DNA of 64,000 bases, taken from contig NC_091152.1 of NCBI RefSeq assembly GCF_040958095.1, positions 21,614,531 to 21,678,530 of the forward strand, given 5' to 3'. How positions within the stretch are numbered: position 1 is the first letter of the stretch; every line of letters begins with the position of its first letter. A model generated the notes under the pieces. It was given only the letters and a program-made list of their open reading frames with translations. It was not told where the DNA came from and did no database searches. The translations under genes were made by a program, and so were the position numbers. Source of the DNA: Procambarus clarkii (taxonomy: Eukaryota; Arthropoda; Malacostraca; Decapoda; Cambaridae). This document shows, piece by piece, positions 1-10,512 of this stretch.

Positions 1-239
1 GGTTCGATTCCCGGTGCCGGCAGAGACAAATGGGCAGAGTTTCTTTCACCCTGATGCTACTGTTACCTAGCGGTAAATAGGTACCTGAGAGTTAGACAGC
101 TGTTACGGGCTGCTTTCTTGAGTGTGTGCGTGAGAAAAAAAAATGTTAGTAGTTAGTACCAGTTGATTGACAGTTGAGAGCCGGGACGAAAGAGCAGAGC
201 TCAATCCCTGCAAGCACAACTAGATGAATACAACTAGGT
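1..239 (+). mobile_element. tRNA-derived SINE with a LINE-type 3' tail (5' end outside window)
   Basis: The first bases carry a Pol III B-box-like motif (GGTTCGATTCC), followed by a body (about 25-125) that matches the SINEs at 716-955, 46193-46456 and 56391-56642. From about 158 the sequence leaves that body and instead matches the 3' UTR of the CR1/L2-like LINEs in this window (about 1905-1980, 4612-4703, 9348-9440), including the terminal AGGTGAGTA. It ends in an AC microsatellite, as the LINEs do. The A box lies upstream of the window. A chimeric SINE sharing a tail with its partner LINE is a known arrangement; mobilisation by this LINE is inferred. Confidence 0.8.
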
Positions 240-245
240 GAGTAT

Positions 246-246
<1 letters not shown>

Positions 247-310
<64 letters not shown>
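247..310 (+). repeat. (CA)n microsatellite tail of the SINE
   Basis: Near-perfect CA repeat directly following the SINE tail. Its downstream edge abuts a 5'-truncated LINE without unique spacer. Confidence 0.95.
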
Positions 311-312
<2 letters not shown>

Positions 313-313
<1 letters not shown>

Positions 314-1978
314 GTTACCACACACTACCAGAAGTTTGGAAGGCAGCTAATGTACTTCCAATATACAAGAAAAGGGATAGGCAAGAGGCAGTGAACTACA
401 GGTCAGTGTCCCTAACCTGCATACCATGCAAGATGATGGAGAAGATTGTGCGAAGAAAGCTAGTTGAACATCTGGAGCGAAAGAACTTTGTAACACAGCA
501 TCAATATGGGTTCTGAGATGGCAGGTCCTGCCTCACAGGGCTAATTGAATTCTACGACCAGGCAACAAAAATCAGGCAAGAAAAAGAGGGGTGGGCAGAC
601 TGCATATTTTTGGACTGTCAAAAAGCCTTTGATACAGTACCACACAAGAGGCTAGTGAGAAAGCTGGAGATGCAGGCTGGAGTGAAAGGGAAGGTACTCT
701 GTTGGATACGGGAGTTATCTTGAGATGATTTCGGTGCTTTAGTGTCCCCGCGGCCCGGTCATCGACCAGGCCTCCACCCCCCAGGAAGCAGCCCGTGACA
801 GCTGACTAACACCCAGGTACCTATTTTACTGCTAGGTAACAGGGGCATAGGGTAAAAGAAACTCTGCCCATTGTTTCACAACGGCGCCCGGGATCGAACC
901 CGGGACCACAGGATCACAAGTCCAGTGTGCTGTCTGCTCGGCCGACCGGCTCCCTGAGTACTTAAGTAACAGAAGACAACGAGTCACTGTGAGGGGTGAG
1001 GTCTCGGATTGGCGTGACGTCACCAGTGGAGTCCCGCAGGGGTCAGTCCTTGGACCTATACTGTTTCTGATAAATGTAAACGATCTCCCAGAGGGTATAG
1101 AATCGTTTCTCTCAATGTTTGCTGATGATGCAAAAATTATGAGAACGATAGAGGATGATAGTAGGAGGCTACAGGGCGACCTAGACTGACTGAATGAATG
1201 GTCCAGCAAATGGCTGTTAAAGTTTAACCCGAGTAAATGCAAAGTAATGAAACTAGGCGGTGGAAATAGGAGCCCAGACACAAGATACAGAATAGGAGAT
1301 GAAGTACTTAATGAAACGGAAAGAGAGAAAGATCTAGGAATTGATATCACACCAAACCTGTCTTCTGAAGCCCACATAAAAAGAATTACGTCTGCGGCAT
1401 ATGCATGGCTGGCTAACATCAGAACAGCCTTCAGGAACCTGTGTAAGGATTCGTTTAGAATCTTGTACACCACGTACGTAAGTCCAATCGTGGAGTATGC
1501 AGCCCCAGCATGGAGCCCGCCCCTTGTCAAGCACAAGACGAAGCTGGAAAAAGTTCAGAGGTATGCCACTAGACTCGTCCCAGAACTAAGAGGCATGAGT
1601 TACAAGGAAAGACTGCGGGAAATGCACCTTACGACACTGGAAGACGGAATAATGAAGGGAGACATGATCACTACCTACAAAATCCTCAGGGAAATTGACA
1701 GGGTAGACAAGGATAAACTATTCAACACTGGCGGTACGCGAACAAGGGGACACAGGTGGAAACTGAGTATCCAAATGAGCCACAGGGACGTTAGAAAGAG
1801 TAGTTAACAGGTGGAATGCATTAGGCAGTGAAGTGGTGGAGGCTGACTTCATACACAGTTTCAAATGTAGATATGATAGAGCCCAGTAGGCTCAGGAATC
1901 TGTACACCAGTTGATTGACAGTTGAGAGGCGGAACCAAAGAGCCAGAGCTCAACCCCCGCAAGCACAATTAGGTGAGT
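313..1978 (+). pseudogene. CR1/L2-like LINE copy A, 5'-truncated and broken ORF2
   Basis: The sequence aligns throughout with ORF2 of the intact copy at 5630-9337, starting inside the reverse transcriptase domain (PEVWKAANVLPIYKK). Motifs visible are the RT palm strand FLDCQKAFDTVPHKR near 610, [14 protein letters not shown] near 1030 and the catalytic FADDA near 1118. The C-terminal CR1-group region with TRGHRWKLS lies near 1745. Breaks: an in-frame TGA at 514-516, a SINE inserted at 716-955, a TGA near 1187, and frameshifts at the C-terminus near 1800. The 3' UTR (about 1890-1978) is shared with the other copies and with the SINE at 1-239. The 5' truncation point sits directly on a CA tract. 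It cannot be functional. Confidence 0.9.
716..955 (-). mobile_element. tRNA-derived SINE inserted in LINE copy A
   Basis: Reverse complement of the SINE type seen at 56391-56642: tRNA-like head at the right (B box GGTTCGATCCC near 893-903, A box CGGCCGAGC near 938-947), body, then a tail with AAGATAA at the left. The four bases GAGT flank both sides (712-715 and 956-959). Removing the insert plus one GAGT restores the LINE reading, so this is a target-site duplication. Confidence 0.9.
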
Positions 1979-2012
1979 ACACACACACACACACACACAG
2001 GTGTGTGTGTGA
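1979..2012 (+). repeat. (AC)n / (GT)n microsatellite between LINE copies A and B
   Basis: The AC tract is the 3' tail of copy A. A short GT tract follows, and homology to LINE endonuclease coding sequence begins within about 15 bases. Confidence 0.9.
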
Positions 2013-2014
2013 AG

Positions 2015-4703
2015 GTGTGAAGGTTTCAGTGACTACATAGCAGGTACCGTAACAAATGGAGGGAAAAAAATTATAGTCGTAGTCATATATAATCCACCAC
2101 CAAATGACAGAAGACCTAGACAGGAATATGATAGAAACAACATGGCCACCATTAACATAATAGAAAGAGCAGCTTCTGTTGCTAGCAGGAATGGATCTGG
2201 ACTACTAATTATGGGAGACTTCAACCATGGGAAGATAGATTGGAAGAACAGAGACCCGCATGGAGGACCAGAAACATGGAGGGCTAAGCTGCTGGACGTG
2301 GCAACAAGAAACTTTCTAAGCCAGCACATCAAAGAACCAACAAGAATGAGAGGAGAAGATGAACCAGCAATGCTTGATTTGATATTTACCCTAAATGAGT
2401 GGGATATAAGAGAAGTTAAGATGGAAGTGCCCTTGGGAATGAGTGACCACAGTGTATTGAACTTTGAGTACCTGGTAGAGCTAGGACTTATCTCCCCCAA
2501 AAAAGAACTAGGAATCAAAAGGCTGGAATACTGAAAGGGAAATTATGAACAGATGAGAAGTTTCCTAAGTGAAATACCTTGGGACACAGACCTCAGAGAT
2601 AAGTCTGCACAGGGTATGATGGACTATGTTACCCAAAAGTGTCAGGAGGCAGTAAACAGGTTCATCCCGGCCCAAAGGGAAAAATCCGAGAAGCAACAGA
2701 AGAATCCATGGTATAATAGGGCATGTATGGAATCGAAGAAATTGAACAAAAGGGCGTGGAGGAACTTCCGGAATAACAGAACACCAGAAAGCAGAGAGAG
2801 ATACCAGAGAACCAGGAATGAGTACGTCAGGGTGAGAAGAGAAGCAGAGAATAGTTTTGAAAATGATATAGCAAACAAAGCCAAGACCGAACCAAAGCTA
2901 CTCCACAGTCACATCAGAGGAAAAACAACAGTGAAAGAACAGGTATTGAAACTTCGAACAGGCAAGGACAGGTATACAGAGAATGACAGAGAGGTGTGTG
3001 AAGAACTCAACAAGAGGTTCCAGGAGGTCTTCACAATAGAACAAGGTGAGGTCACTGTGCTAGGAGAAAGGGAGGTAAACCAGGCGGCCTTGGAAGAATT
3101 CGAAATTACGAGAGAGGAGGTCAAGAGACACCGACTGGATCTGGATGTTAGAAAGGCTGTTGGTCCAGATGGGATCTCACCATGGATACTGAAAGAGTGT
3201 GCAGAGGCACTTTGCTTGCCACTCTCCATAGTGTATAGTAAGTCACTGGAGATGGGAGACCTACCAGAAATATGGAAGACGGCGAATGTGGTCCCAATAT
3301 ACAAAAAGGGCGACAGGCAAAAGGCCCTGAACTACAGGCCAGTGTCCTTGACTTGTATACCATGCAAGGTGATGGAGAAGATCGTGAGAAAAAACCTGGT
3401 AACACATCTGGAGAGAAGGGACTTCGTGACAAATCGCCAACATGGGTTCAGGGAGGGTAAATCTTGCCTTACAGGCTTGATAGAATTCTACGATCAGGTG
3501 ACAAAGATTAAGCAAGAAAGAGAGGGCTGGGTGGACTGCATTTTCTTGGATTGTCGGAAATTCTTTGACACAGTACCGCATAAGAGGCTGGTACATAAGC
3601 TGGAGAGACAGGCAGGTGTAGCTGGTAAGGTGCTCCAGTGGATTAGGGAGTATCTAAGCAATAGGAAGCAGAGAGTTACGGTGAGGGGTGAGACCTCCAA
3701 TTAGCGTGAAGTCACCAGTGGAGTCCCACAGGGCTCTGTACTCGGTCCTATCTTGTTTCTGATATATGTAAATGATCTCCCAGAGGGTATCGATTCATTT
3801 CTCTCAATGTTTGCGAAGCTAAAATTATGAGAAGGATTATAACAGAAGAGGATTGTTTGAGGCTTCAAGAAGACCTAGACAAGCTGAAGGAATGGTCGAA
3901 CAAATGGTTGTTAGAGTTTAACCCAACCAAATGTAATGTAATGAAGATAGGTGTAGGGAGCAGGAGGCCAGATACAAGGTATCATCTGGGAGAGGAAATT
4001 CTTCAGGAATCAGAGAAGGAAAAAGACTTGGGGTTGATATCACGCCAGACCTGTCTCCTGTAGCACATATCAAGCGGATAACATCTGCGGCATATGCCAG
4101 GCTGGCCAACATACGAACGGCATTCAGAAACTTGTGTAAAGAATCATTCAGAACTTTGTATACCACATATGTCAGGCCAATCCTGGAGTATGCAGCCCCA
4201 GCATGGAGTCCATATCTAGTCAAGGATAAGACTAAACTGGAAAAGGTTCAAAGGTTTGCCACCAGACTAGTACCTGAGCTGAGAGGTATGAGCTACAAGG
4301 AGAGACTACGGGAATTAAACCTCACTTCGCTGGAAGACAGAAGAGTTAGGGGGGACATGATCACCACATTCAAGATTCTGAAGGGGATTGATAGGGTAGA
4401 TAAAGACAGTCTATTTAACACAAGGGGAACACGCACAAGGGGACACAGGTGGAAACTGAGTGCCCAAATGAGCCACAGAGATATTAGAAAGAACTTTTTT
4501 AGTGTCAGAGTGGTTGACAAATGGAATGCATTAGGAAGTGATGTGGTGGAGGCTGACTCCATACACAGTTTCAAGTGTAGATATGACAGAGCCCGATAGG
4601 CTCATGAATCTGTACACCTGTTGATTGACGGTTGAGAGGCGGGACCAAAGAGCCAGAGCTCAACCCCCGCAAACACAACTAGGCGAGTACAACTAGGTGA
4701 GTA
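2015..4703 (+). pseudogene. CR1/L2-like LINE copy B, 5'-truncated and broken ORF2
   Basis: Homologous to copy C from within the APE-type endonuclease domain (DYIAG...; IMGDFNHGKIDW near 2210; MSDHSVLNFEY near 2440) through the reverse transcriptase to the CR1-type C-terminus (stop at 4599). Two in-frame stops break it: TGA at 2532-2534 (CGA to TGA relative to copy C) and TAG at 3702-3704 (Trp codon changed). A small deletion near 3813 removes the catalytic FADD of the RT and shifts frame, and further shifts follow near 4040 and 4130. Longer and less decayed in its first half than copy A. The 3' UTR (4600-4703) matches the other copies. Confidence 0.92.
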
Positions 4704-4972
<269 letters not shown>

Positions 4973-4985
4973 TCATAGGGAAATC

Positions 4986-5897
4986 ATGGAAGGGAGACGA
5001 ACTCTGACTGCCAAACGCAGGAAATTCACAACTGGAACAAACACAGAGGATGGGATGGAACAGGAAGCCTGGATGAAGGAAGTACTCCAGCAAATGCAGA
5101 ATGAATTCAGTGAAGGACTGAGGGTAATGAGGGAGACAGTAGCCAACCTGCAAGATGATTTAAGGGCAGCAAAGGAGGAGATAAGATACCTAAAGGAGAC
5201 TCTTCCACAATACCAGGCACAAACCGTACCCCAGGGAGATGGGAATGCTACTGTGGAGGGGACCACCACAACCCAGATCTCATTTGCTGAAATGCTTAAA
5301 AAGAGCCCTGAAGCTAGGTCTGCGGTTAAGGAAGTTGCCATGGAAGTGGCTTCCTCTCAGGAAGCAGCTAGATGTACTAGCCGGCTGATAGAGAGAAATA
5401 GAGCAGTAGTAGTAGCAGGCATTGAAGAACAAACAGGGACCAGACCAAAGGAGCGGAGAGACAAGGACAAAAACATGATTAAAGAGATCCTTAAAGAGGT
5501 AAGGATGGAGGGAGCTGAGCGAAATGTTGAAAAGGTTTTCAGGCTTGGAAAGTACAACAAGGACAGAGACCGAATGATAAAGGTGGTTTTCATGAGCGAA
5601 ATCGCGAAAGAGGAACTGCTAGCAAGGAAGTGTTGTCTAAAAGGTGTAGAGAAGTTCAAGAAAATATTCCTGCAGAGGGATATGACAAGGGAAGAGAGAA
5701 TACGGACAGCAGACGCGAGGAAGGAGCGCAGGGAGAGAGAAGGAAATCAGAGTACCACAACCCAGAACCCTACAATCCCAGAGGGAAGTGGAGAACCCTC
5801 CTCAAACAGTGCAACAGCCACAGGGATTGGGGCACCACCCCCAAATTCTACCCAACAGACACCCAACCTGCCCCATCCCCTGTCAGCCCCCCACTAA
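4986..5897 (+). CDS. LINE copy C ORF1: coiled-coil RNA-binding chaperone-like protein
   Basis: Intact frame of 303 residues. The first ATG after the microsatellite (MEGRRTL) is chosen as start, because upstream in-frame codons only read the TC tract. Roughly residues 20-75 are charged and heptad-like, a probable coiled coil. About residues 140-240 resemble the RRM-like core of L1/CR1-type ORF1 proteins, with AVVVAGIEEQ, VFRLGKYNKDRDRMIKVVF and FLQRDMTREER. A Ser/Thr/Pro-rich tail ends at a TAA. In related LINEs ORF1p coats the element RNA and aids reverse transcription; that role is by family analogy. It overlaps the ORF2 frame by up to about 270 bp. The 5' UTR is only about a dozen bases, so the promoter may be missing or the copy may be slightly 5'-truncated. 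Confidence 0.85.
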   Translation: MEGRRTLTAKRRKFTTGTNTEDGMEQEAWMKEVLQQMQNEFSEGLRVMRETVANLQDDLRAAKEEIRYLKETLPQYQAQTVPQGDGNATVEGTTTTQISFAEMLKKSPEARSAVKEVAMEVASSQEAARCTSRLIERNRAVVVAGIEEQTGTRPKERRDKDKNMIKEILKEVRMEGAERNVEKVFRLGKYNKDRDRMIKVVFMSEIAKEELLARKCCLKGVEKFKKIFLQRDMTREERIRTADARKERREREGNQSTTTQNPTIPEGSGEPSSNSATATGIGAPPPNSTQQTPNLPHPLSAPH

Positions 5898-8800
5898 GTA
5901 CCCACCTAGGGCACCCTCCCCCCACCCACCCCCCTCCCCCCACTCACCCCCCTTCTCCCCCTCACCCCTCTCCCCAGGACCTCCCTTCTCCCCCATCCCC
6001 CATGCCCTCCCTTCTCCCACATGCCTTCCCGTCTCTCCCACCCCCATGCCCTCCCTTCTCCCCCTCCCCCCTAAGCCCCTCACTCTCCCCCACCCCACCT
6101 AAGTCTTCCCCTCTCCCCCACTCCCCTAAACCCTCCCCTCTTCCTCACCCACCTCAGCCCTCCCTTTTCCCCCACGCCCCCCAAGCCCTCCACCCTTTTC
6201 TCTCCCCCCAAGCCCCCCCATCTCCCCTATCCCCCACAGCCTCTCCTCCCCCCATGCTTCCCCAACCCTCCCTCTCTTACCCACCCCCTGTACCCTCCCC
6301 CTCTTATCCACCCCCTGTACCCTCCCCCTCTTATCCACCCCCTGTACCCTCCCCCTCTTATCCACCCCCTGTACCCTCCCCCTCTCCCCCACCACCCCAA
6401 GCCCTCCCTCCTCCACCAATCCCCCCGTGCCAGGTCCCCCCAGCTCCCACTCACCCCAGATCCCAAAGGTCCCCCCCAGAAAAGAAGCAGAAGAGAGTCA
6501 GTTTCAGGGTGATGTACTCAAACATAGATGGGATCACAAGCAAGACAAGTGAACTAAGGGAAAGAGCACAAGAAGTTAACCCAGATGTAATCGGACTCAC
6601 TGAAACAAAACTCTCTGGAATCATAACGAATGCCGTGTTTCCCCAGGAGTATACAGTAATAAGGAAAGAGAGGGAAGGTAGAGGAGGAGGCGGAGTGGCC
6701 CTACTCATGAGAAGGGAATGGAGTTTTAAGGAGATGGCCATCCCGGGCTGTGAGGAGTTCAGAGACTACATAGCAGGCACCATAACAATGGGAGGACCAA
6801 GAATAGTAGTAGCAGTAATATACAACCCTCCACCAAATGACAGGAGACCCAGTCAAGAGTATGAAAACAACAACAAGGCAGTTAACACTATAATTGAGAG
6901 GGCAGCCTCTGCTGCCTGTAGAAATAGATCCCACCTGCTCATCATGGGCGACTTCAATCACGGAAAGATTGACTGGGAGAACAAGGAACCGCATGGAGGC
7001 GAGGATACGTGGAGAGCCAAACTATTGGAGGTGGTGACAAGCAACTTTTTAACGCAGCATGTCGGAGAACCCACAAGGATGAGAGGCAATGACGAACCAG
7101 CGAGACTCGACCTAGTCTTCACTCTGAACGACTCCGACATAAGAGAAATCGGTTTTGAGGACCCAGTAGGAATGAGCGACCACAGTGTACTGGTGTTTGA
7201 GTACTTGATTGAAGAAGGGTTATTGAACTCGAGGAGGGATACCGAAACCAAAAGGTTAGCATACCGAAAGGGAAACTATGAGGGGATAAGAAAATTCCTA
7301 ACAGATATAGCATGGGAAACAGAGCTCAGGGGAAAGACGGCCCAAGATATGATGGATTACATCACGCAGAAGTGCAAGGACGCAGCAAACAAGTTTGTCC
7401 CAGTCCAAAAGGAAAACAGAGAAATGAAGATGAGAAACCCATGGTTTAATCAAAGATGTAGGCTAGCTAAGCAGCAAAGTAAAAGGGCATGGAGAAACTA
7501 TAGGAATAACAGGACACTGGAGAGCAGAGAAAGATACCAGAATGCCAGGAATGAATATGTCAGGATGAGAAGAGAGGCAGAAAGACAATACGAAAATGAC
7601 ATCGCAAGCAAGGCAAAGACTCAGCCTAAATTGTTGCATAGCCACATTAGGAGAAAAACAACAGTAAAGGAACAGGTTATGAGATTAAGGATAGGGGCGG
7701 AAGGATTCACTACAAATGACAAGGAAGTGTGTGAGGAATTGAATAAGAAATTCCAGGAGGTCTTCACCTTAGAACAAGGAGAAATTCCAGAGGTAAGTGA
7801 GGGAATAGCTAACCAGGAACCACTGGAAGAGTTTGAGATTACCAGTGGGGAAGTAAGGAAGTGTTTACTAGAGTTGGACGTGACGAAGGCTATAGGCCCA
7901 GATGGAATCTCCCCTTGGGTTCTAAAGGAAGGAGCAAGAGAACTGAGCCTACCACTCTCCATAGTGTATAACAAATCACTGGCAACAGGGGAACTGCCAG
8001 ATATTTGGAAAGCAGCTAACGTAGTCCCGATATACAAGAAAGGGGATAGACAGGAGGCACTGAACTACAGGCCAGTGTCCCTAACCTGCATACCATGCAA
8101 GCTGATGGAGAAGATTGTGCGAAAAAAACTAGTGGAGCATCTGGAGCGAAGGAACTTTGTAACACAGCATCAACATGGGTTCAGGGATGGCAGGTCCTGC
8201 CTCACAGGGTTACTTGAATTCTACGACCAGGCAACAAAAATAAGGCAAGAAAGAGAAGGGTGGGCAGACTGCATATTTTTGGATTGTCAGAAAGCCTTTG
8301 ATACAGTGCCACACAAGAGGCTAGTGCGAAAGTTGGAGATGCAGGCTGGAGTGAGAGGGAAGGTACTCCGGTGGATAGAGGAATACCTAAGCAACAGGAG
8401 ACAACGAGTCTGTGTGAGGGGTGAAGTCTCAGATTGGCGAGACGTCACAAGTGGAGTCCCGCAGGGGTCAGTCCTCGGACCTATACTGTTTCTGGTATAT
8501 GTAAATGATCTCCCAGAGGGTATAGATTCGTTCCTCTCAATGTTTGCCGACGATGCAAAAATTATGAGGAGGATTGAAACAGAGGATGATAGTAGGAGGC
8601 TACAAGATGACCTGGATAGACTGAGTGAATGGTCCAACAAATGGCTGTTGAAGTTCAACCCGAGTAAATGCAAAGTAATGAAACTAGGCAGTGGAAACAG
8701 GAGGCCAGGCACAGGATACAGAATAGGAGATGAAGTACTTAATGAAACAGACAGAGAGAAAGATCTAGGAGTTGATATCACACCAAACCTGTCTCCTGAA

Positions 8801-9337
8801 GCCCACATAAAGAGAATAACGTCTGCGGCATATGCGAGGCTGGCTAACATCAGAACGGCGTTCAGGAACCTGTGTAAGGAATCATTCAGAATCTTGTACA
8901 CCACATATGTAAGACCAATCCTGGAGTATGCGGCCCCAGCATGGAGCCCGTACCTTGTCAAGCACAAGACGAAGCTGGAAAAAGTCCAAAGGTATGCTAC
9001 TAGACTAGTCCCAGAACTAAGAGGCATGAGTTATGAGGAAAGGCTGCGGGAAATGCACCTCACGACACTGGAAGACAGAAGAGTAAGGGGAGACATGATC
9101 ACAACCTACAAAATCCTCAGGGGAATCGACCGGGTAAACAAGGACGAACTTTTCAACACTGGTGGGACGCGAACAAGGGGACACAGGTGGAAGCTGAGTA
9201 CCCAAATGAGCCACAGAGACGTTAGAAAGAACTTTTTCAGTGTCAGAGTAGTTAGCAAATGGAATGCATTAGGAAGTGATGTGGTGGAGGCTGACTCCAT
9301 TCACAGTTTCAAATGTAGATATGATAGAGCCCAATAG
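5630..9337 (+). CDS. LINE copy C ORF2: endonuclease-reverse transcriptase (CR1/L2-like), intact
   Basis: Uninterrupted frame of 1235 residues. The true start is uncertain: 5630 lies inside ORF1, and the first in-frame ATG after the ORF1 stop is at 6002. A long proline-rich linker (5860-6480) precedes the APE-type endonuclease at about residues 290-525, with YSNIDG, TETKLS, MGDFNHGKIDW (440) and SDHSV (516). The reverse transcriptase spans about 740-1010, with [45 protein letters not shown] and catalytic FADDA (972-976). The C-terminus (RGDMITTYKIL, TRGHRWKLS, FFSVRVVSKWNALG) is typical of the CR1/L2 group. All catalytic motifs are present and there is no stop, so the copy could be competent for target-primed reverse transcription. 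It is the best reference for the broken copies A and B and the old copy at 60715-62640. Confidence 0.92.
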   Translation: MLSKRCREVQENIPAEGYDKGRENTDSRREEGAQGERRKSEYHNPEPYNPRGKWRTLLKQCNSHRDWGTTPKFYPTDTQPAPSPVSPPLSTHLGHPPPTHPPPPTHPPSPPHPSPQDLPSPPSPMPSLLPHAFPSLPPPCPPFSPSPLSPSLSPTPPKSSPLPHSPKPSPLPHPPQPSLFPHAPQALHPFLSPQAPPSPLSPTASPPPMLPQPSLSYPPPVPSPSYPPPVPSPSYPPPVPSPSYPPPVPSPSPPPPQALPPPPIPPCQVPPAPTHPRSQRSPPEKKQKRVSFRVMYSNIDGITSKTSELRERAQEVNPDVIGLTETKLSGIITNAVFPQEYTVIRKEREGRGGGGVALLMRREWSFKEMAIPGCEEFRDYIAGTITMGGPRIVVAVIYNPPPNDRRPSQEYENNNKAVNTIIERAASAACRNRSHLLIMGDFNHGKIDWENKEPHGGEDTWRAKLLEVVTSNFLTQHVGEPTRMRGNDEPARLDLVFTLNDSDIREIGFEDPVGMSDHSVLVFEYLIEEGLLNSRRDTETKRLAYRKGNYEGIRKFLTDIAWETELRGKTAQDMMDYITQKCKDAANKFVPVQKENREMKMRNPWFNQRCRLAKQQSKRAWRNYRNNRTLESRERYQNARNEYVRMRREAERQYENDIASKAKTQPKLLHSHIRRKTTVKEQVMRLRIGAEGFTTNDKEVCEELNKKFQEVFTLEQGEIPEVSEGIANQEPLEEFEITSGEVRKCLLELDVTKAIGPDGISPWVLKEGARELSLPLSIVYNKSLATGELPDIWKAANVVPIYKKGDRQEALNYRPVSLTCIPCKLMEKIVRKKLVEHLERRNFVTQHQHGFRDGRSCLTGLLEFYDQATKIRQEREGWADCIFLDCQKAFDTVPHKRLVRKLEMQAGVRGKVLRWIEEYLSNRRQRVCVRGEVSDWRDVTSGVPQGSVLGPILFLVYVNDLPEGIDSFLSMFADDAKIMRRIETEDDSRRLQDDLDRLSEWSNKWLLKFNPSKCKVMKLGSGNRRPGTGYRIGDEVLNETDREKDLGVDITPNLSPEAHIKRITSAAYARLANIRTAFRNLCKESFRILYTTYVRPILEYAAPAWSPYLVKHKTKLEKVQRYATRLVPELRGMSYEERLREMHLTTLEDRRVRGDMITTYKILRGIDRVNKDELFNTGGTRTRGHRWKLSTQMSHRDVRKNFFSVRVVSKWNALGSDVVEADSIHSFKCRYDRAQ
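6270..6385 (+). repeat. In-frame 27-bp tandem repeat in the proline linker of LINE ORF2
   Basis: Four near-identical units encoding SYPPPVPSP inside a C-rich tract (5860-6480) of Pro, Ser, Leu and His codons. The unit is a multiple of three, so the frame is kept. Copies A and B are truncated and do not cover this part. Confidence 0.85.
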
Positions 9338-9437
9338 GCTCAGGAATCTGTACACCAGTTGATTGACGGTTGAGAGGCGGGACCAAAGAGCCAGAGCTCA
9401 ACCCCCGCAAGCACAATTAGGTGAGTACAATTAGGTG

Positions 9438-9440
<3 letters not shown>
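9338..9440 (+). other. 3' UTR and tail of LINE copy C
   Basis: Conserved in all three tandem copies and in the SINE at 1-239. It contains GTTGATTGACGGTTGAGAGG and a duplicated AATTAGGTGAGTAC just before the microsatellite. This is the likely RT recognition region, by analogy with other SINE/LINE pairs. Confidence 0.8.

Positions 9441-9500
<60 letters not shown>
9441..9500 (+). repeat. (AC)n microsatellite tail of LINE copy C
   Basis: Perfect AC tract of about 60 bp directly after AGGTGAGT. Confidence 0.97.
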
Positions 9501-9501
<1 letters not shown>

Positions 9502-10180
9502 GTGATTCAGTAATTTAGCTGGTCTTCCCGAGTGAGAGTGAAGAGTGACACAAAGTGATCCATTAGCTTGTGTGTGTGTGACGTTTGTGTCACAATGAAC
9601 AACAACAACAACAACAACATATCTTGTTGTTGTAGTGGTGGATGTAGTAACTACGAGTCAAGAGTTACAAGTTTGGCCTCTTTATAACTATGAGTGAGAA
9701 ATAGCGGCCACCGGGGAGGCAATCACCATAACATCTCTCTCAGATGTCGTCACATAGCCATGAACAAGGCTGAAATATTAGCAGTCTTCGCGCGTGGCTC
9801 CAGGCACACATTCACATTCAAATGTAAGGGAAGTCCCTGCATCACCCCCCCCCCCACCACCAACTAACAATTTGTTTGGCCCTTGTACTCGTGCTGAGAT
9901 CTGTGGGTCTTTGTCGATAACTATCCCTGTCCTATCTACACTTCTCTATACCCAGTCTTACCCAGACGGAAGACCCGATACAATACATAAATCAGCCTTA
10001 TAGGTGATTGGGGTTTATGCGTATCATATAATATGTTAATATCAGCAATATTACACAATATAATGACAGTTGTGTGTCTAAATTACATCATTAATTTTCT
10101 TAATTTAACACCAGCATCACAAATCCTAAATGTATTACTAATTATTATATACATACCGTCACTAATACTCAAATAATTTA
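9501..10180. other. No gene seen
   Basis: Short (AAC)n run at 9597-9619, a C-run near 9846, then A+T-rich sequence. No coding frame with recognisable similarity. Confidence 0.6.
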
Positions 10181-10512
10181 ATATTTTTATTTATTTATTT
10201 ATATATACAAGAGTTGTTCCATTCTTATACAGCCACCAGCACGCGTAGCGTTTAGGGCAAGTCCTTAATCCTAATTTTCCCCGCAATACGACACGTCCAA
10301 TCATTTAACAAGATACCCATTCACTGCTGGGGGTAAAAGGCGTATTGTTAAGGATTGGCGCCCGGTCAATCCTCTCCGGCCAGGATACGAACCCAGGGCA
10401 AAGCGCTCGCCAAGTTCCGGGCTGGTGCTTTACCACTACGCCACGGGGGGTTATAATGGTCAATGATGGACCGAAACGTCGTCGCTTCTCCATCTTCTGA
10501 TTTGTGGTTTGA
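10180..10512 (-). mobile_element. tRNA-derived SINE, antisense
   Basis: On the minus strand the right part reads as a tRNA-like head with A box TGGCGTAGTGG (about 10435-10445) and B box GGTTCGTATCC (about 10384-10394). The body ends in a (TTTA)n-like tail at the left. The tail part recurs at 60504-60680. At the right edge lies a motif (CGAAACGTCGTCGCTTCTCC) that also appears inverted at about 16594-16613. Confidence 0.8.
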
